Source of the DNA: Bacillus haikouensis
GTDB taxonomy: Bacteria > Bacillota > Bacilli > Bacillales > Bacillaceae_B
DNA length: 37,001 nucleotides
Assembly: GCF_013179555.1 (NCBI RefSeq)
Contig: NZ_JABMCR010000008.1
Span: 1-37,001, forward strand
Direction of reading: 5' to 3'
Under the pieces are notes generated by a model. That model worked only from the letters and a program-made list of their open reading frames with translations, was not told the origin of the DNA and did no database searches. This document shows, piece by piece, positions 24,283 to 32,349 of this stretch. The translations under genes were made by a program, and so were the position numbers. Every line of letters starts with the position of its first letter. The first letter of the stretch is position 1.

Positions 24283-24375
24283 TTTTCATTCCTCCATCTC
24301 CGTGACATCTTTCTTTATTTTCACCTATTTGGCCAAATCTATTTCATTTGACTGGCTATAGTCAGCACCGAATGA

Positions 24376-25365
24376 TTATTTTTTCTTGAAACAAAGTGCG
24401 TACCACCCGCCTTCTTTCACGATCGGGTCGATGGATATCACCTTGAAGCCGGTCTTTTTCGCAAGTGTTTCCATCTCCTTCTGCGACGGGATCGGATACA
24501 AATTTCGAAAGGTCATGAAGAAGCTGTTGAAGGCACTGGAGAATTGTTTGCCATGCTTGGATTTCTGCATCGGAGTCAGGACAAAGAACTGTCCTTTCTT
24601 ATCGAGCCATTCTGAAGCTTTTTCAAAAAACTGAAGTCTTCGGGACGGATCGATGTAGTGAAACAAATTATTGGCCATGATCAAATCGAAAGCTTGATCG
24701 GGCTCATATTCGTGTAAATCCCTGTTCAGAATGTCAATATTGTCATAAGCTTTCAACGCTTCCCGTGCTTCTCTTGCTACTCCTTCATGAATCTCAATCC
24801 CGACCATCCTTTTCTTCGGATAGCGGTCTGCGAGTCTTCTGATATAACCGCCTTCCCCGCAGCCCAGATCAAGCACTGAGTTCACCCTGAATTTCTTCAT
24901 CACTTTTTGAAGTTTTGGAAAAGCAAAACGCTCAAGCAGAATCGATGTTTTTGCGACGGTTGAGCCGTGGAGATCAGAATTGAAGTGCTGTTTCGTCTGG
25001 TTTCGAAGCAGGCTTGGATAGGAAAGAAGAGCGGGAATATGCAGTTCCATCATTTCCTTCAGGAGTACCCCCGAAGAGAATGCCTCCTTTTTGGATGATG
25101 GGAGCTTCCAGCCATTCTTCAGCTTTATTCGATTCTTGGATGCCCGTTTCAGATGCTTCAATGTGATCCCGACTTCCACCCATTGTTCCAAAAGATCCAT
25201 TTCCACATTTTTAGCCAGTGCCACTTGCTGGATAGAGGCGGGCTTCTTGAAGCTTTCGAATAGTTCCAACTCGTACCCCACATAAGCGTGCCAACTGTAC
25301 AAAAACGGGACATTCTTCTTCATCCAGGTCCTTGCCCGCCAAATCTTCGCCATTTCTCCAATCAT
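24376..25365 (-). CDS. SAM-dependent methyltransferase with N-terminal winged-helix-like domain
   Basis: The 329-residue protein has an N-terminal part (about 20-95) that looks like the dimerising winged-helix domain of O-methyltransferases (FESFKKPASIQQVALAK), then a Rossmann class I methyltransferase domain with the SAM motif VLDLGCGEGGYIRRLADRYP at about 170-190 and ANNLFHYI at about 238. ATG 25365 has GGAGG seven bases upstream and overlaps the stop codon of the FAD monooxygenase gene by 4 nt (ATGA). The coupling indicates that the two act in one pathway, such as hydroxylation followed by O-methylation of an aromatic or polyketide substrate. Confidence 0.85.
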   Translation of the reverse strand: MIGEMAKIWRARTWMKKNVPFLYSWHAYVGYELELFESFKKPASIQQVALAKNVEMDLLEQWVEVGITLKHLKRASKNRIKLKNGWKLPSSKKEAFSSGVLLKEMMELHIPALLSYPSLLRNQTKQHFNSDLHGSTVAKTSILLERFAFPKLQKVMKKFRVNSVLDLGCGEGGYIRRLADRYPKKRMVGIEIHEGVAREAREALKAYDNIDILNRDLHEYEPDQAFDLIMANNLFHYIDPSRRLQFFEKASEWLDKKGQFFVLTPMQKSKHGKQFSSAFNSFFMTFRNLYPIPSQKEMETLAKKTGFKVISIDPIVKEGGWYALCFKKK

Positions 25366-26678
25366 CGTAATGCCTCCGTTTCTTTCCAAGGGTAGTCTTG
25401 GATTTCTGTAAAAGTTGTGTTATCTTTCTCTTTCACGTTGATCATGCCGCTTCTCAGCGGAAGGATTCCCCCTTGAATCATCCGGTCGTACAGGGTTTCC
25501 CTCCATAAACCGAGACCAGATATATTCAACATCTGCTTGTAATGGGACACTGTGTCCTTTTCCATCCGTTGAAGGCTTTTCTTCCGGAGCCAGCCGATTG
25601 GTCTGTATGGATAAGAGTAAGCAAGTGCCGATAAATGGCTCAGATGCATTTGATGGGTCACCCGATTCCTGCGCACTTTCGGATACCATTCCAGGTTGGC
25701 GGGATCGTGTTTTTTCTTCTTATACATATCGCAGAACAATTCCCCAAGGACATCGCCGTCCTGGATCGCCATATTCATTCCTTCACCTGCCATCGGATGA
25801 ACCGTGTGGACCGCGTCGCCGATGAGCGCCAGATGATCCTTCACGTAGGTGTCACAGTGGTATTTCAATGGCACCATCAGCTGGATCTGTCTCCAGTCCG
25901 TTACTTCATTCACAAATCCCTCAAGGTCCGGACACATATTGATATAAAGTTTATGGAACTCGGAGATAGACTGCTTTCTGAGCGCTTTATATTCTCCGGC
26001 AGGAATCAGATATACGGAGCGCACTTCGTTATCCGGCAGAGGGAACAAACCAAGGAAGGACTGATAGGTAGAGATGATCTTGCCTTTCACCATCGTCTCC
26101 GGCCTTGGGAACGTAACCGTCAGGAAGTGATGATTATACTTCTTTTCTTTAACTGTTACCCCCATGTGATCCCTGGTGACGGAGCTCCTTCCTTCCGCTC
26201 CGATTATAAAGTCACACTCTATTTCAAATGTCTCCTTTCTCTCTCTGTCTTCAAGCTTCACTTTATGTCCCTGTATCTCCCTGCATACTGTGTGAGGATG
26301 GTAGTGAAAATCAGGATAATCCTTTGCTTTATTCAACAGGATTCCTTTCAGGGTTTCATGGTGGATCATCAGTGAAAAGGGATAGTCACTGGGCAGGAAC
26401 GAATAGCTCATCAACGAATGATCCGGTTCAGCCTTCAAGTTCTTCAGCTCAGTCAATTCTAAATCCGAAATTTTATGGCCATTTTCAAAGACCGATTCGA
26501 TTACACCGAGTGAGTCCATTATTTCCAGGCTCTTTGGCTGAAGCAATTCTCCTTTATAGATGGGACTCGGACCCGGCAGCCGCTCCGCCACTGTCACATC
26601 AATCCCGCATTTTGCAAGCTTCAGGCCAAGCGTCAGACCTCCGATTCCGCCCCCGCTGATAAAAACGTTTGTATGCAT
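25362..26678 (-). CDS. FAD-dependent aromatic-type monooxygenase
   Basis: This 438-residue class A flavoprotein monooxygenase has the FAD dinucleotide motif GGGIGGLTLGLKLAK at residues 9-23, the middle DG-like motif in CDFIIGAEGRSSV (about 155-167) and the FAD ribityl motif GDAVHTVHPMAGEGMNMAIQD (about 287-307). These enzymes hydroxylate phenols or polyketides using NAD(P)H and oxygen. AAAGAGGTG precedes ATG 26678 by eight bases. It is translationally coupled to the downstream methyltransferase; together with the N-hydroxylase it may be a small secondary-metabolite unit. No substrate is deducible. Confidence 0.88.
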   Translation of the reverse strand: MHTNVFISGGGIGGLTLGLKLAKCGIDVTVAERLPGPSPIYKGELLQPKSLEIMDSLGVIESVFENGHKISDLELTELKNLKAEPDHSLMSYSFLPSDYPFSLMIHHETLKGILLNKAKDYPDFHYHPHTVCREIQGHKVKLEDRERKETFEIECDFIIGAEGRSSVTRDHMGVTVKEKKYNHHFLTVTFPRPETMVKGKIISTYQSFLGLFPLPDNEVRSVYLIPAGEYKALRKQSISEFHKLYINMCPDLEGFVNEVTDWRQIQLMVPLKYHCDTYVKDHLALIGDAVHTVHPMAGEGMNMAIQDGDVLGELFCDMYKKKKHDPANLEWYPKVRRNRVTHQMHLSHLSALAYSYPYRPIGWLRKKSLQRMEKDTVSHYKQMLNISGLGLWRETLYDRMIQGGILPLRSGMINVKEKDNTTFTEIQDYPWKETEALR

Positions 26679-26786
26679 ATCGTCTCACCTCTTTCCCTTT
26701 ATTTATCCTTAATGGGAAATGTTGAAACTTGCCGATGTGCTGTATATATACTCTCTCATTAGACAAAACCCATCATTTCAACAAAA

Positions 26787-26900
26787 TTTGTAGAATTCTC
26801 TATTTCCCGGAAAATAAACGTTAACAGCCACTCAACCTCGTTATTTGTCGCTATTTCCCCGGCAACATTCGCCATGCCCCTGAGGTAATTTGTCGCCTTC
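26787..26900. repeat. Loose ATTTGTMG/TATTTCCC repeat cluster
   Basis: ATTTGTAG (26786), ATTTGTCG (26843) and ATTTGTCG (26888), with CTATTTCCC at 26800 and 26851, recur irregularly at spacings of about 45-57 nt. Shorter TCGCC-like repeats fall at about 22-nt steps. It fills the gene-free stretch 26700-26920 between the monooxygenase gene and the psuG terminator. The period is less clear than in the other arrays. Confidence 0.35.
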
Positions 26901-26917
26901 AGCTGAAACTTTTCAAT

Positions 26918-26955
26918 AAAAAAACTCCAGAACGATTCACCGTCCTGAAGTTTAT
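26918..26955 (-). terminator. Terminator downstream of psuG
   Basis: Arms 26922-26934 and 26941-26953 (AAACTTCAGGACG and its near complement on the minus strand) form an imperfect 13-pair stem with a six-base loop, followed by TTTTTTT. It lies about 140 nt past the psuG stop. Confidence 0.8.
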
Positions 26956-27092
26956 CATTTTTCTCTCCCTCTAATCCGGGGTCCCTTTGCCCGTTATAAA
27001 TAAAGCGATTCCCCTTCGCAGAAAAAACCTCTTACTATTAAAGCTTGGACAGTTCTTCCTATCTAGGATTGTCCATTAAGCAGCTTCTGTTT

Positions 27093-28025
27093 TCATACAT
27101 GTGTTTTTTTCATGGATTCATATTTTACCGCAAGCTCTGCACCCACCCGCGCGTTATTTTTCACGAGCGCGATGTTGGCTGTAAGGCTTTTTCCTTCCGT
27201 CAGTTCTTTCACTCTTCCCAGCAGGAACGGGGTGACTTCCTTGCCGGCTATGTTTCTTTCTCCAGCTTCTTTTAGTGCCGATTCTATAATGCTGTTGATC
27301 TCGCTTTCTTCCATCGCATTTTCTTCCGGGATGGGATTGGCTACTACCGCGCCTCCGCTCAGTCCCAGAGCCCACTTTGTCCTTAGCAGGGAAGCAATTT
27401 CATCACAGGAATCCAATTGAACGTTTACATCGTAAGCACTCTTTCTTGTGTAAAAAGCAGGCAGGGAATTCGTTTGATATCCGAGTACAGGTACCCCTTT
27501 GGTTTCAAGGTACTCAAGGGTAAGGCCGATATCCAGGATCGATTTAGCCCCTGCACAGACGACCGCGACGCTTGTCCGGGCCAGTTCTTCAAGGTCTGCA
27601 GAAATATCCATCGTTTGTTCTGCACCGCGGTGAACTCCGCCGATGCCGCCCGTCACGAACACGGCAATATCTGCAAGTTCGGCAAGAATCATCGTTGCCG
27701 CCACCGTTGTCGCGCCGTCTTTTCCGGAAGAAAGGATGTAAGGGATATCGCGCCTGCTTGCCTTAATGACCCCTGTTGCCTGCCCTAAGTATTCGAGTTC
27801 TTCCTGTGATAGTCCGATCTTAATTTTTCCATTTAAAATCGCAATCGTGGCAGGTACCGCTCCCTTAGCACGGATGATATCTTCCACTTCTCTGGCCGTT
27901 TGTACGTTTTGAGGATAAGGCATGCCATGTGAGATGATCGTCGACTCAAGTGCCACGATCGCTTTGCCGTTCTGCCTGCCCTGTAAAACCTCTTCTGAGT
28001 ATTCGATATATGAGTCTATTTTCAT
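27093..28025 (-). CDS. psuG: Pseudouridine-5'-phosphate glycosidase
   Basis: The 310-residue protein matches the PsuG (YeiN/indigoidine A-like) family: [17 protein letters not shown] near residue 24, [11 protein letters not shown] at about 63, the [13 protein letters not shown] segment at about 124, and [12 protein letters not shown] at about 191. The enzyme splits pseudouridine 5'-phosphate into uracil and ribose 5-phosphate. GGAGG lies eight bases before ATG 28025. It follows the kinase psuK with a 20-nt gap, forming the complete two-step pathway for recycling pseudouridine from RNA decay. Confidence 0.95.
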   Translation of the reverse strand: MKIDSYIEYSEEVLQGRQNGKAIVALESTIISHGMPYPQNVQTAREVEDIIRAKGAVPATIAILNGKIKIGLSQEELEYLGQATGVIKASRRDIPYILSSGKDGATTVAATMILAELADIAVFVTGGIGGVHRGAEQTMDISADLEELARTSVAVVCAGAKSILDIGLTLEYLETKGVPVLGYQTNSLPAFYTRKSAYDVNVQLDSCDEIASLLRTKWALGLSGGAVVANPIPEENAMEESEINSIIESALKEAGERNIAGKEVTPFLLGRVKELTEGKSLTANIALVKNNARVGAELAVKYESMKKTHV

Positions 28026-28045
28026 CGTTTAGCTCCTCCATCCCT

Positions 28046-29140
28046 TTAATAATTCTGACTGTATTGCTGCTGAAGCTTTCCCTTCGTAAGAGAAGGACTG
28101 ACAGTATGAGCTGACTGCAGGGTCAATGATGAACAGGTGATCCCGATCCTGCAGGCTCCGTCAGTGTCAGATCCTTTGATATAACCATAAATGATGCCCG
28201 CAACCAGAGCATCACCCGCTCCTGTCACGTCGACGACCTTCACTTCAGGAGGCAGGATTGCACTGGCTTCCTTGTATACCGTGTAATAAATCAACCCCTG
28301 ATTTCCCCTTGTAATGACAACTCTTTCCGCCCCTCTTTGGGTGATGAGCTTGGCCGCTTTAAAAAGATCGCCTTCCGTTTCAATCCTCATATCCAGATAA
28401 GCTTCTGCTTCCCCTTTGTTGCAGATGAACCAGGTGACTCCTTCCAAGGACGAAGGCAGTTTTTTCACTTTAGGAGCAGACACCGGTACGATGGTTAACG
28501 GAATCCCTTCTGCTTGGCACCGGCGGATGATGTAGTGCAAAACCTCCTTAGGGAAATTGGTATCAAGCATCACCATTTCGGAGGATGCAATCACTCCCCA
28601 CTTTTTTTCGATGAACCCGATGTCAACGCTTTCATAAAGTTCCATGTCAGCAAGCGCAAACATCATTTCCCCCTGTTTGTTCAAAATCGCTGAATAGGTA
28701 CCTGTCGTTCCTTTGTATAAACCGATCGATGCGGACACGTCCACAAAATTCTTCGTCTGATTTAACAGCCAGGCACCTTCTGAATCATCCCCTACCACTG
28801 TCATCAAGCTGGATTGAACTCCGAGTCGTCCCAGATTCTCGGCTATATTGCGGGCAACCCCTCCACCCGCCTGACTGGAACCTGCAGGGTTGGACGTCTC
28901 CGGGATCATTTCATCGTGGAGTTGAAGCTTGCGGTCGATGTTCGCACCTCCTATGCACGTGACCCCCTTTTTTCCCGGAAGCACATAAGCCCTTCCAAGG
29001 ATCCTGCCTTCCTTTATCAAATTCGATATATATCCAGCAACGGCAGACCTTGACAATCCGCTTTTTACAGACAGCTCCTGCTGACTCATGAACGGATTTC
29101 CTTCAATTAAAGACAACAAAAGCTTTTCCTTTTCATTCAC
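28046..29140 (-). CDS. psuK: PfkB-type pseudouridine kinase with N-terminal helix-turn-helix
   Basis: This 364-residue fusion has two parts. The N-terminal winged-helix domain (about 1-55; NPFMSQQELSVKSGLSRSAV) is of the kind found in ROK and MarR-like regulators. A PfkB ribokinase-fold domain follows (about 60-360), with GGANIDRK near the start, GGGVARNIAENL, and the catalytic motif VDVTGAGDALVAGIIYG with the active-site Asp. It would phosphorylate pseudouridine for PsuG. Start GTG 29140 is chosen because GGTGG lies six bases upstream; an earlier GTG at 29164 has no ribosome binding site. The fused DNA-binding domain and the two palindromes over the promoter suggest self-regulation. Confidence 0.88.
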   Translation of the reverse strand: MNEKEKLLLSLIEGNPFMSQQELSVKSGLSRSAVAGYISNLIKEGRILGRAYVLPGKKGVTCIGGANIDRKLQLHDEMIPETSNPAGSSQAGGGVARNIAENLGRLGVQSSLMTVVGDDSEGAWLLNQTKNFVDVSASIGLYKGTTGTYSAILNKQGEMMFALADMELYESVDIGFIEKKWGVIASSEMVMLDTNFPKEVLHYIIRRCQAEGIPLTIVPVSAPKVKKLPSSLEGVTWFICNKGEAEAYLDMRIETEGDLFKAAKLITQRGAERVVITRGNQGLIYYTVYKEASAILPPEVKVVDVTGAGDALVAGIIYGYIKGSDTDGACRIGITCSSLTLQSAHTVSPSLTKGKLQQQYSQNY

Positions 29141-29166
29141 TGCCTTCCACCCCCATGAAAACACAA

Positions 29167-29199
29167 TTAACTTTTGTTAATATTCTAAACTTTTGTTTA
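29167..29199. promoter_or_regulatory. Two palindromic operators over the psuK promoter
   Basis: TTAACTTTTGTTAA (29167-29180) and TAAACTTTTGTTTA (29186-29199) are two 14-bp palindromes of the form TWAAC-TTTT-GTTWA, 19 bp apart centre to centre. One lies between the -35 and -10 boxes, overlapping the -10 by two bases; the other sits just after the -10, at the probable transcription start. They are candidate binding sites for the PsuK helix-turn-helix domain. Confidence 0.75.
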
Positions 29200-29210
29200 A
29201 TTAAGAGCAA
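29182..29210 (-). promoter_or_regulatory. psuK-psuG promoter
   Basis: On the minus strand TTGCTC (29205-29210) and TAGAAT (29182-29187) lie 17 nt apart. The -10 matches five of six consensus bases and the -35 is weak. Both operators overlap it. Confidence 0.65.
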
Positions 29211-29242
29211 TACTAAAATATTTTTTTACCAATCTATTAAAA

Positions 29243-29272
29243 AAATGCCCTAAAGTATCAGGGCATTTACAT
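29243..29272. terminator. Hairpin AATGCCCT/AGGGCATT
   Basis: AAATGCCCT and AGGGCATTT arms form a nine-pair stem in the gene-free stretch upstream of psuK. T- and A-rich flanks suggest a terminator usable in either direction. No gene adjoins it, so it may be a remnant of a lost gene. Confidence 0.55.
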
Positions 29273-29492
29273 TATTCTCTCTCTATTTACTTGCCTTCAC
29301 TTCATAAATGTGCCGATTCGATTCCAAAATATATTCGGGCTTAGGCTTTCCTGCATCCGTTTTGTGTCCCGCGATTTACTCGGGGCTTTTCCCCCGGTTC
29401 TTCCAGTCTGTTTCGATTCCCACTGAATGAGGATTCATTACTTCCTCATCTCCGCGGCGCAGACTTTAAGGTCGATGAACCCGGGCTCGCCC

Positions 29493-29705
29493 AGCCCCGA
29501 CAAGCATAAGATGAATGGGCCGGGAAGGCGTCCTTTGCCTTCTTGGACCATTTAGCTTATGACCTCGAGGGGCTAGCCGCCGGAGCTAGACAAAGAAAAG
29601 CGGAGGGGCTTTGCCAAGAGGCGGGTGGCATAAGACGAACCGGCCATGAAGGCGCTCTTTGCCTTCCTGGACGGTTTGGCTTATGACATATGCCTCTAAG
29701 CCCCG
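29493..29705. repeat. Two copies of a large Bacillaceae-type hairpin repeat
   Basis: Copy one (29493-29574) folds with AGCCCC/GGGGCT outer arms and a CATAAG/CTTATG plus AAGGC/GCCTT inner stem. Copy two (29605-29705) has GGGGCTT/AAGCCCC, AGAGGC/GCCTCT, CATAAG/CTTATG and AAGGC/GCCTT. The CATAAG boxes are 124 nt apart. The two copies differ, but the differences keep the pairings. Elements with this CATAAG...CTTATG layout are widespread in Bacillaceae intergenic DNA. No credible gene lies between 29273 and 29809. Confidence 0.8.
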
Positions 29706-29807
29706 GAGCTGGACAGTTCTCACCTGCCCGCTTTTACCCCAAGAGTCTCCGTCTTGCACTCCAATCAATTTCTGGAACAAGAAATAAAACAACGGTCTAT
29801 AATCCTA

Positions 29808-29872
29808 TAAAAAAAATCCGAACTCATTCGAATTCTAATCAAAGAATTTGAATGGAAGTTCGGATTTTTATT
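29808..29872. terminator. Bidirectional terminator after the AgcS symporter gene
   Basis: AATCCGAACT (29815-29824) and AGTTCGGATT (29857-29866) form a perfect ten-pair outer stem, with an inner GAATTC-like stem. A-run on one side and T-run on the other allow termination in both directions. It lies about 45 nt past the symporter's stop codon. Confidence 0.85.
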
Positions 29873-29914
29873 TAACTAAAACACATTCGTACCAGAATAT
29901 TTTATTTTCACCTG

Positions 29915-31306
29915 CTATTCACTTTTTTTAACTTTCCCGATATCTTTCAAATAATATTTATCAGATGTAAAGAATTCGTTCGTCAGACTCTTCACTTCTT
30001 TGCTTAAGAGCAGGACGGCAATGATATTCGGGATAAGGATGGCGGCGAGGGCCAAGTCAAGGAACTGCCAGATTGTCCTGGCTGCCCCGACTGCACCAAG
30101 CACGATGGCCACAATATATACTACTTTTATTGCTTGTGCCGCTTTCCAGCCGAATAAAAATTCTGCTTGCTTCGCTCCATAAAAAACAATCACGATGATT
30201 GTGGAGAGGACAAAGAATATCAGGGAAACCGTAACAAGAATGCCTCCGAATGATCCGAAGTATTGAGTGAATGCCTCAGTCGTCAGCGCAGACGGGTCAT
30301 CCAATGCCCCTTCCTCCGTCCATACACCGGAAGACAAGACAACGAATGCCGTTGCCGTACAGACTATAAGCGTATCGATTACGATTCCGACGATTGCCCA
30401 CAACCCCTGCCTCACGGGATGATCGGTCTGTGCAGCAGCATGAGCGATCGGTGCTGTACCAAGTCCCGCTTCATTCGAATACAATCCCCGTGCAAAACCC
30501 CAGCGGATCGTTTCTGCTATCGCTGCGCCGGCAAATCCGCCCATCGCGGACATCGGCTGGAATGCATTGTTAAGGATCAGGCTGAAGAAATCAGGAATCG
30601 CACCGAGATTCATGAACATGATCACAAGAGCAGCCCCGACATAGATGATAGCCATAAACGGAACGAATACCTCTGTCACTTTCCCGATTCGTTTAATTCC
30701 TCCGAATACGATAAGCACCACAATAAAGGCCATGATGAGCCCCGTCACGAGTCCGTCCACATGAAACGATTCTTTTACAGTCGCCGCAACCGAATTTCCC
30801 TGTACCATGACACTCGGAATCAATTCGATCATAAGCGCGAATGCGAACCAGACCCCGAGCCATCTCATGTTGAGACCTTTTGTCATGTAATACATCGGAC
30901 CGCCGACGAATTCACCTTTTTCATTCTTCTCGCGGTACCGGACTGCCAGTACACTCTCAGAGAACTTAAGCGCCATCCCGATAAAGGCAATAAACCACAT
31001 CCAGAATACCGCCCCGGGTCCGCCGAACATGATGGCTGCCGGGACCCCGACGATATTCGCTGCCCCGATCGTAGAGGACAGTGCCGACGTCAACGCTTGA
31101 AGCGGAGTAACCGTCCCTTCCCCTTTTGGCTTCTGTTTACTGAATACACTTCCGATCGTCTGTTTGAATATGTACAAAGGATAACGGAACTGTATGAACT
31201 TTAACAGAAACGTTAAGTACAAGCCTGTACCCGCCAGTACGATGATTAATGGCGGTCCCCATAACCAAGCTGATATGTTTCCTATGATGTCAAAAAAATT
31301 CTCCAA
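29915..31306 (-). CDS. Sodium:alanine/glycine symporter, AgcS family
   Basis: This is a 463-residue membrane protein with about 11 helices. Family features are visible: SALSSTIGAANIVGVPAAI near residue 75, GGPMYYMTKGL at about 135, and FARGLYSNEAGLGTAP at about 274, the family's most conserved stretch. It would import alanine, glycine or glutamine with sodium. Relatives in B. subtilis are AlsT and GlnT. GAGGAGGAG lies about 12 bases before ATG 31306. The 3' end is followed by a strong terminator. An inverted repeat lies in the promoter region, pointing to specific regulation. Confidence 0.92.
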   Translation of the reverse strand: MENFFDIIGNISAWLWGPPLIIVLAGTGLYLTFLLKFIQFRYPLYIFKQTIGSVFSKQKPKGEGTVTPLQALTSALSSTIGAANIVGVPAAIMFGGPGAVFWMWFIAFIGMALKFSESVLAVRYREKNEKGEFVGGPMYYMTKGLNMRWLGVWFAFALMIELIPSVMVQGNSVAATVKESFHVDGLVTGLIMAFIVVLIVFGGIKRIGKVTEVFVPFMAIIYVGAALVIMFMNLGAIPDFFSLILNNAFQPMSAMGGFAGAAIAETIRWGFARGLYSNEAGLGTAPIAHAAAQTDHPVRQGLWAIVGIVIDTLIVCTATAFVVLSSGVWTEEGALDDPSALTTEAFTQYFGSFGGILVTVSLIFFVLSTIIVIVFYGAKQAEFLFGWKAAQAIKVVYIVAIVLGAVGAARTIWQFLDLALAAILIPNIIAVLLLSKEVKSLTNEFFTSDKYYLKDIGKVKKSE

Positions 31307-31333
31307 TCGAACTCCTCCTCAAGTAGTGTAGAT

Positions 31334-31426
31334 TCAGTGTCTAAACGCCAGATTTTGTCAGTCAAACAAATATGTATGAACCCATTCAGCTATCCCCTGC
31401 ATCATTTCTGAAAATTTAGACACTGA
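31334..31426. repeat. 12-bp inverted repeat flanking the symporter promoter region
   Basis: TCAGTGTCTAAA (31334-31345) and TTTAGACACTGA (31415-31426) are exact complements 69 nt apart. The proximal arm overlaps a possible -10 (TAGACA) whose -35 would be TTGACT. It could be a pair of sites for one regulator, or a large stem. Confidence 0.6.
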
Positions 31427-31499
31427 TTCTAATAGTGTTTTGTTTTATTTCCCTGAATTCAGGCGGGTGAAACATCCAACTTTTGATTTGAAGAACAAA

Positions 31500-31542
31500 A
31501 ATAAAAAGACCCAAAACTGCTTCCCAAGCAGTCTCAAGTCCA
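31500..31542 (-). terminator. Terminator of motAB
   Basis: ACTGCTT (31516-31522) and AAGCAGT (31526-31532), extended by GACTT/GGGTC-type pairs, are followed on the minus strand by TTTTTATTTTT. It lies about 25 nt past the motB stop. Confidence 0.8.
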
Positions 31543-31563
31543 AACACCATCCACTATTCATTT

Positions 31564-32349
31564 CTACTCGGTCACCCGCGGCAAAATCAATACTTCCACT
31601 CTCCGGTTCAATCCCTTTCCTTCAGCAGTCGCGTTGTCCCCGACAGGCTCAAATTCACCGAATCCCTTGGCACTGAACCATTGAGGATTCAGATCCTGAT
31701 TTTCGAGGATGATCTTCATGAAGTTCACTGCGCGCATCACGCTCAGTTCCCAGTTGGAATCAAACTCCGCATTATGGATCGGCACATTATCGGTATGCCC
31801 TGAAATGATGATATTCCTTGGCGGATTCATCTCCAGTAACTCAGACAGCTCCTTTGCCACATTCAGGTCAGTACTGTGCACAACAGCAGATCCCGAATCA
31901 AAAAGAACATTATCCCGGATTGTCAGCAGCAAACCTTCATCGGTCAGCTTCGTCACAAACTGAACTTCGAGGTTATTCGTCTTGATATATTCTTTGACCC
32001 TCTTCTGGATTTCTTTTAATTCCTCCTGATCTTTCAGAAACGCCTGCCGTTCGATTTCTTCTTTATCAAGTTCAGCCTTTTCCTCGTTCTTCTCGTCCCC
32101 GCTGGACTTCACTTCCCCATCAATCGGCTGCTGAGGCTCCCCGGGGCTGGGGTTCTCCATGATACCTGTGCCTCCTGTGAACACTTCATTAAAACTCTGG
32201 GACAACTCCTTGAACTTTTGTGCATCAACCGAACTTGCAGCATAGAGCACGATAAAAAGCGCCAATAAAAGCGTGAGCAGATCTGCGTAAGGAATCAGCC
32301 AGGACTCGTCCATATGTTCATCATCGTGTTTCTTTTTACGCCGTCTCAT
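31564..32349 (-). CDS. motB: Flagellar motor stator protein MotB
   Basis: This 261-residue protein has a basic N-terminus (RRRKKK) and a single membrane helix whose proton-carrying Asp23 lies in PYADLLTLLLAL, then an acidic linker (about 75-115) and an OmpA/MotB peptidoglycan-binding domain (about 130-255) containing ISGHTDNVPI and LNRRVEVLILP. It anchors the stator to the wall. Its start overlaps the end of motA by 14 nt. The context of proton-type residues suggests a proton-driven MotB rather than sodium-driven MotS/PomB, but this is not certain. Confidence 0.95.
   Translation of the reverse strand: MRRRKKKHDDEHMDESWLIPYADLLTLLLALFIVLYAASSVDAQKFKELSQSFNEVFTGGTGIMENPSPGEPQQPIDGEVKSSGDEKNEEKAELDKEEIERQAFLKDQEELKEIQKRVKEYIKTNNLEVQFVTKLTDEGLLLTIRDNVLFDSGSAVVHSTDLNVAKELSELLEMNPPRNIIISGHTDNVPIHNAEFDSNWELSVMRAVNFMKIILENQDLNPQWFSAKGFGEFEPVGDNATAEGKGLNRRVEVLILPRVTE

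Noticed and set aside
24349-24364. TGACT...AGTCA palindrome upstream of the N-hydroxylase, considered as a Fur or other operator
   Set aside because: Only five-base arms and no match to the Fur box; not distinguishable from chance.
25635-26375. Plus-strand open frame of 246 codons
   Set aside because: It is antisense to the FAD monooxygenase gene, which has clear family motifs; no ribosome binding site supports it.
27044-27071. GGACA/TGTCC stem near the psuG end, considered as a second terminator
   Set aside because: The pairing is interrupted and no T-run follows; a better terminator lies at 26918-26955.
30263-31204. Long plus-strand open frame of 313 codons
   Set aside because: It lies opposite the AgcS symporter gene, its protein has unnatural composition (many Arg, His and Cys) and it has no ribosome binding site; it is a shadow frame.
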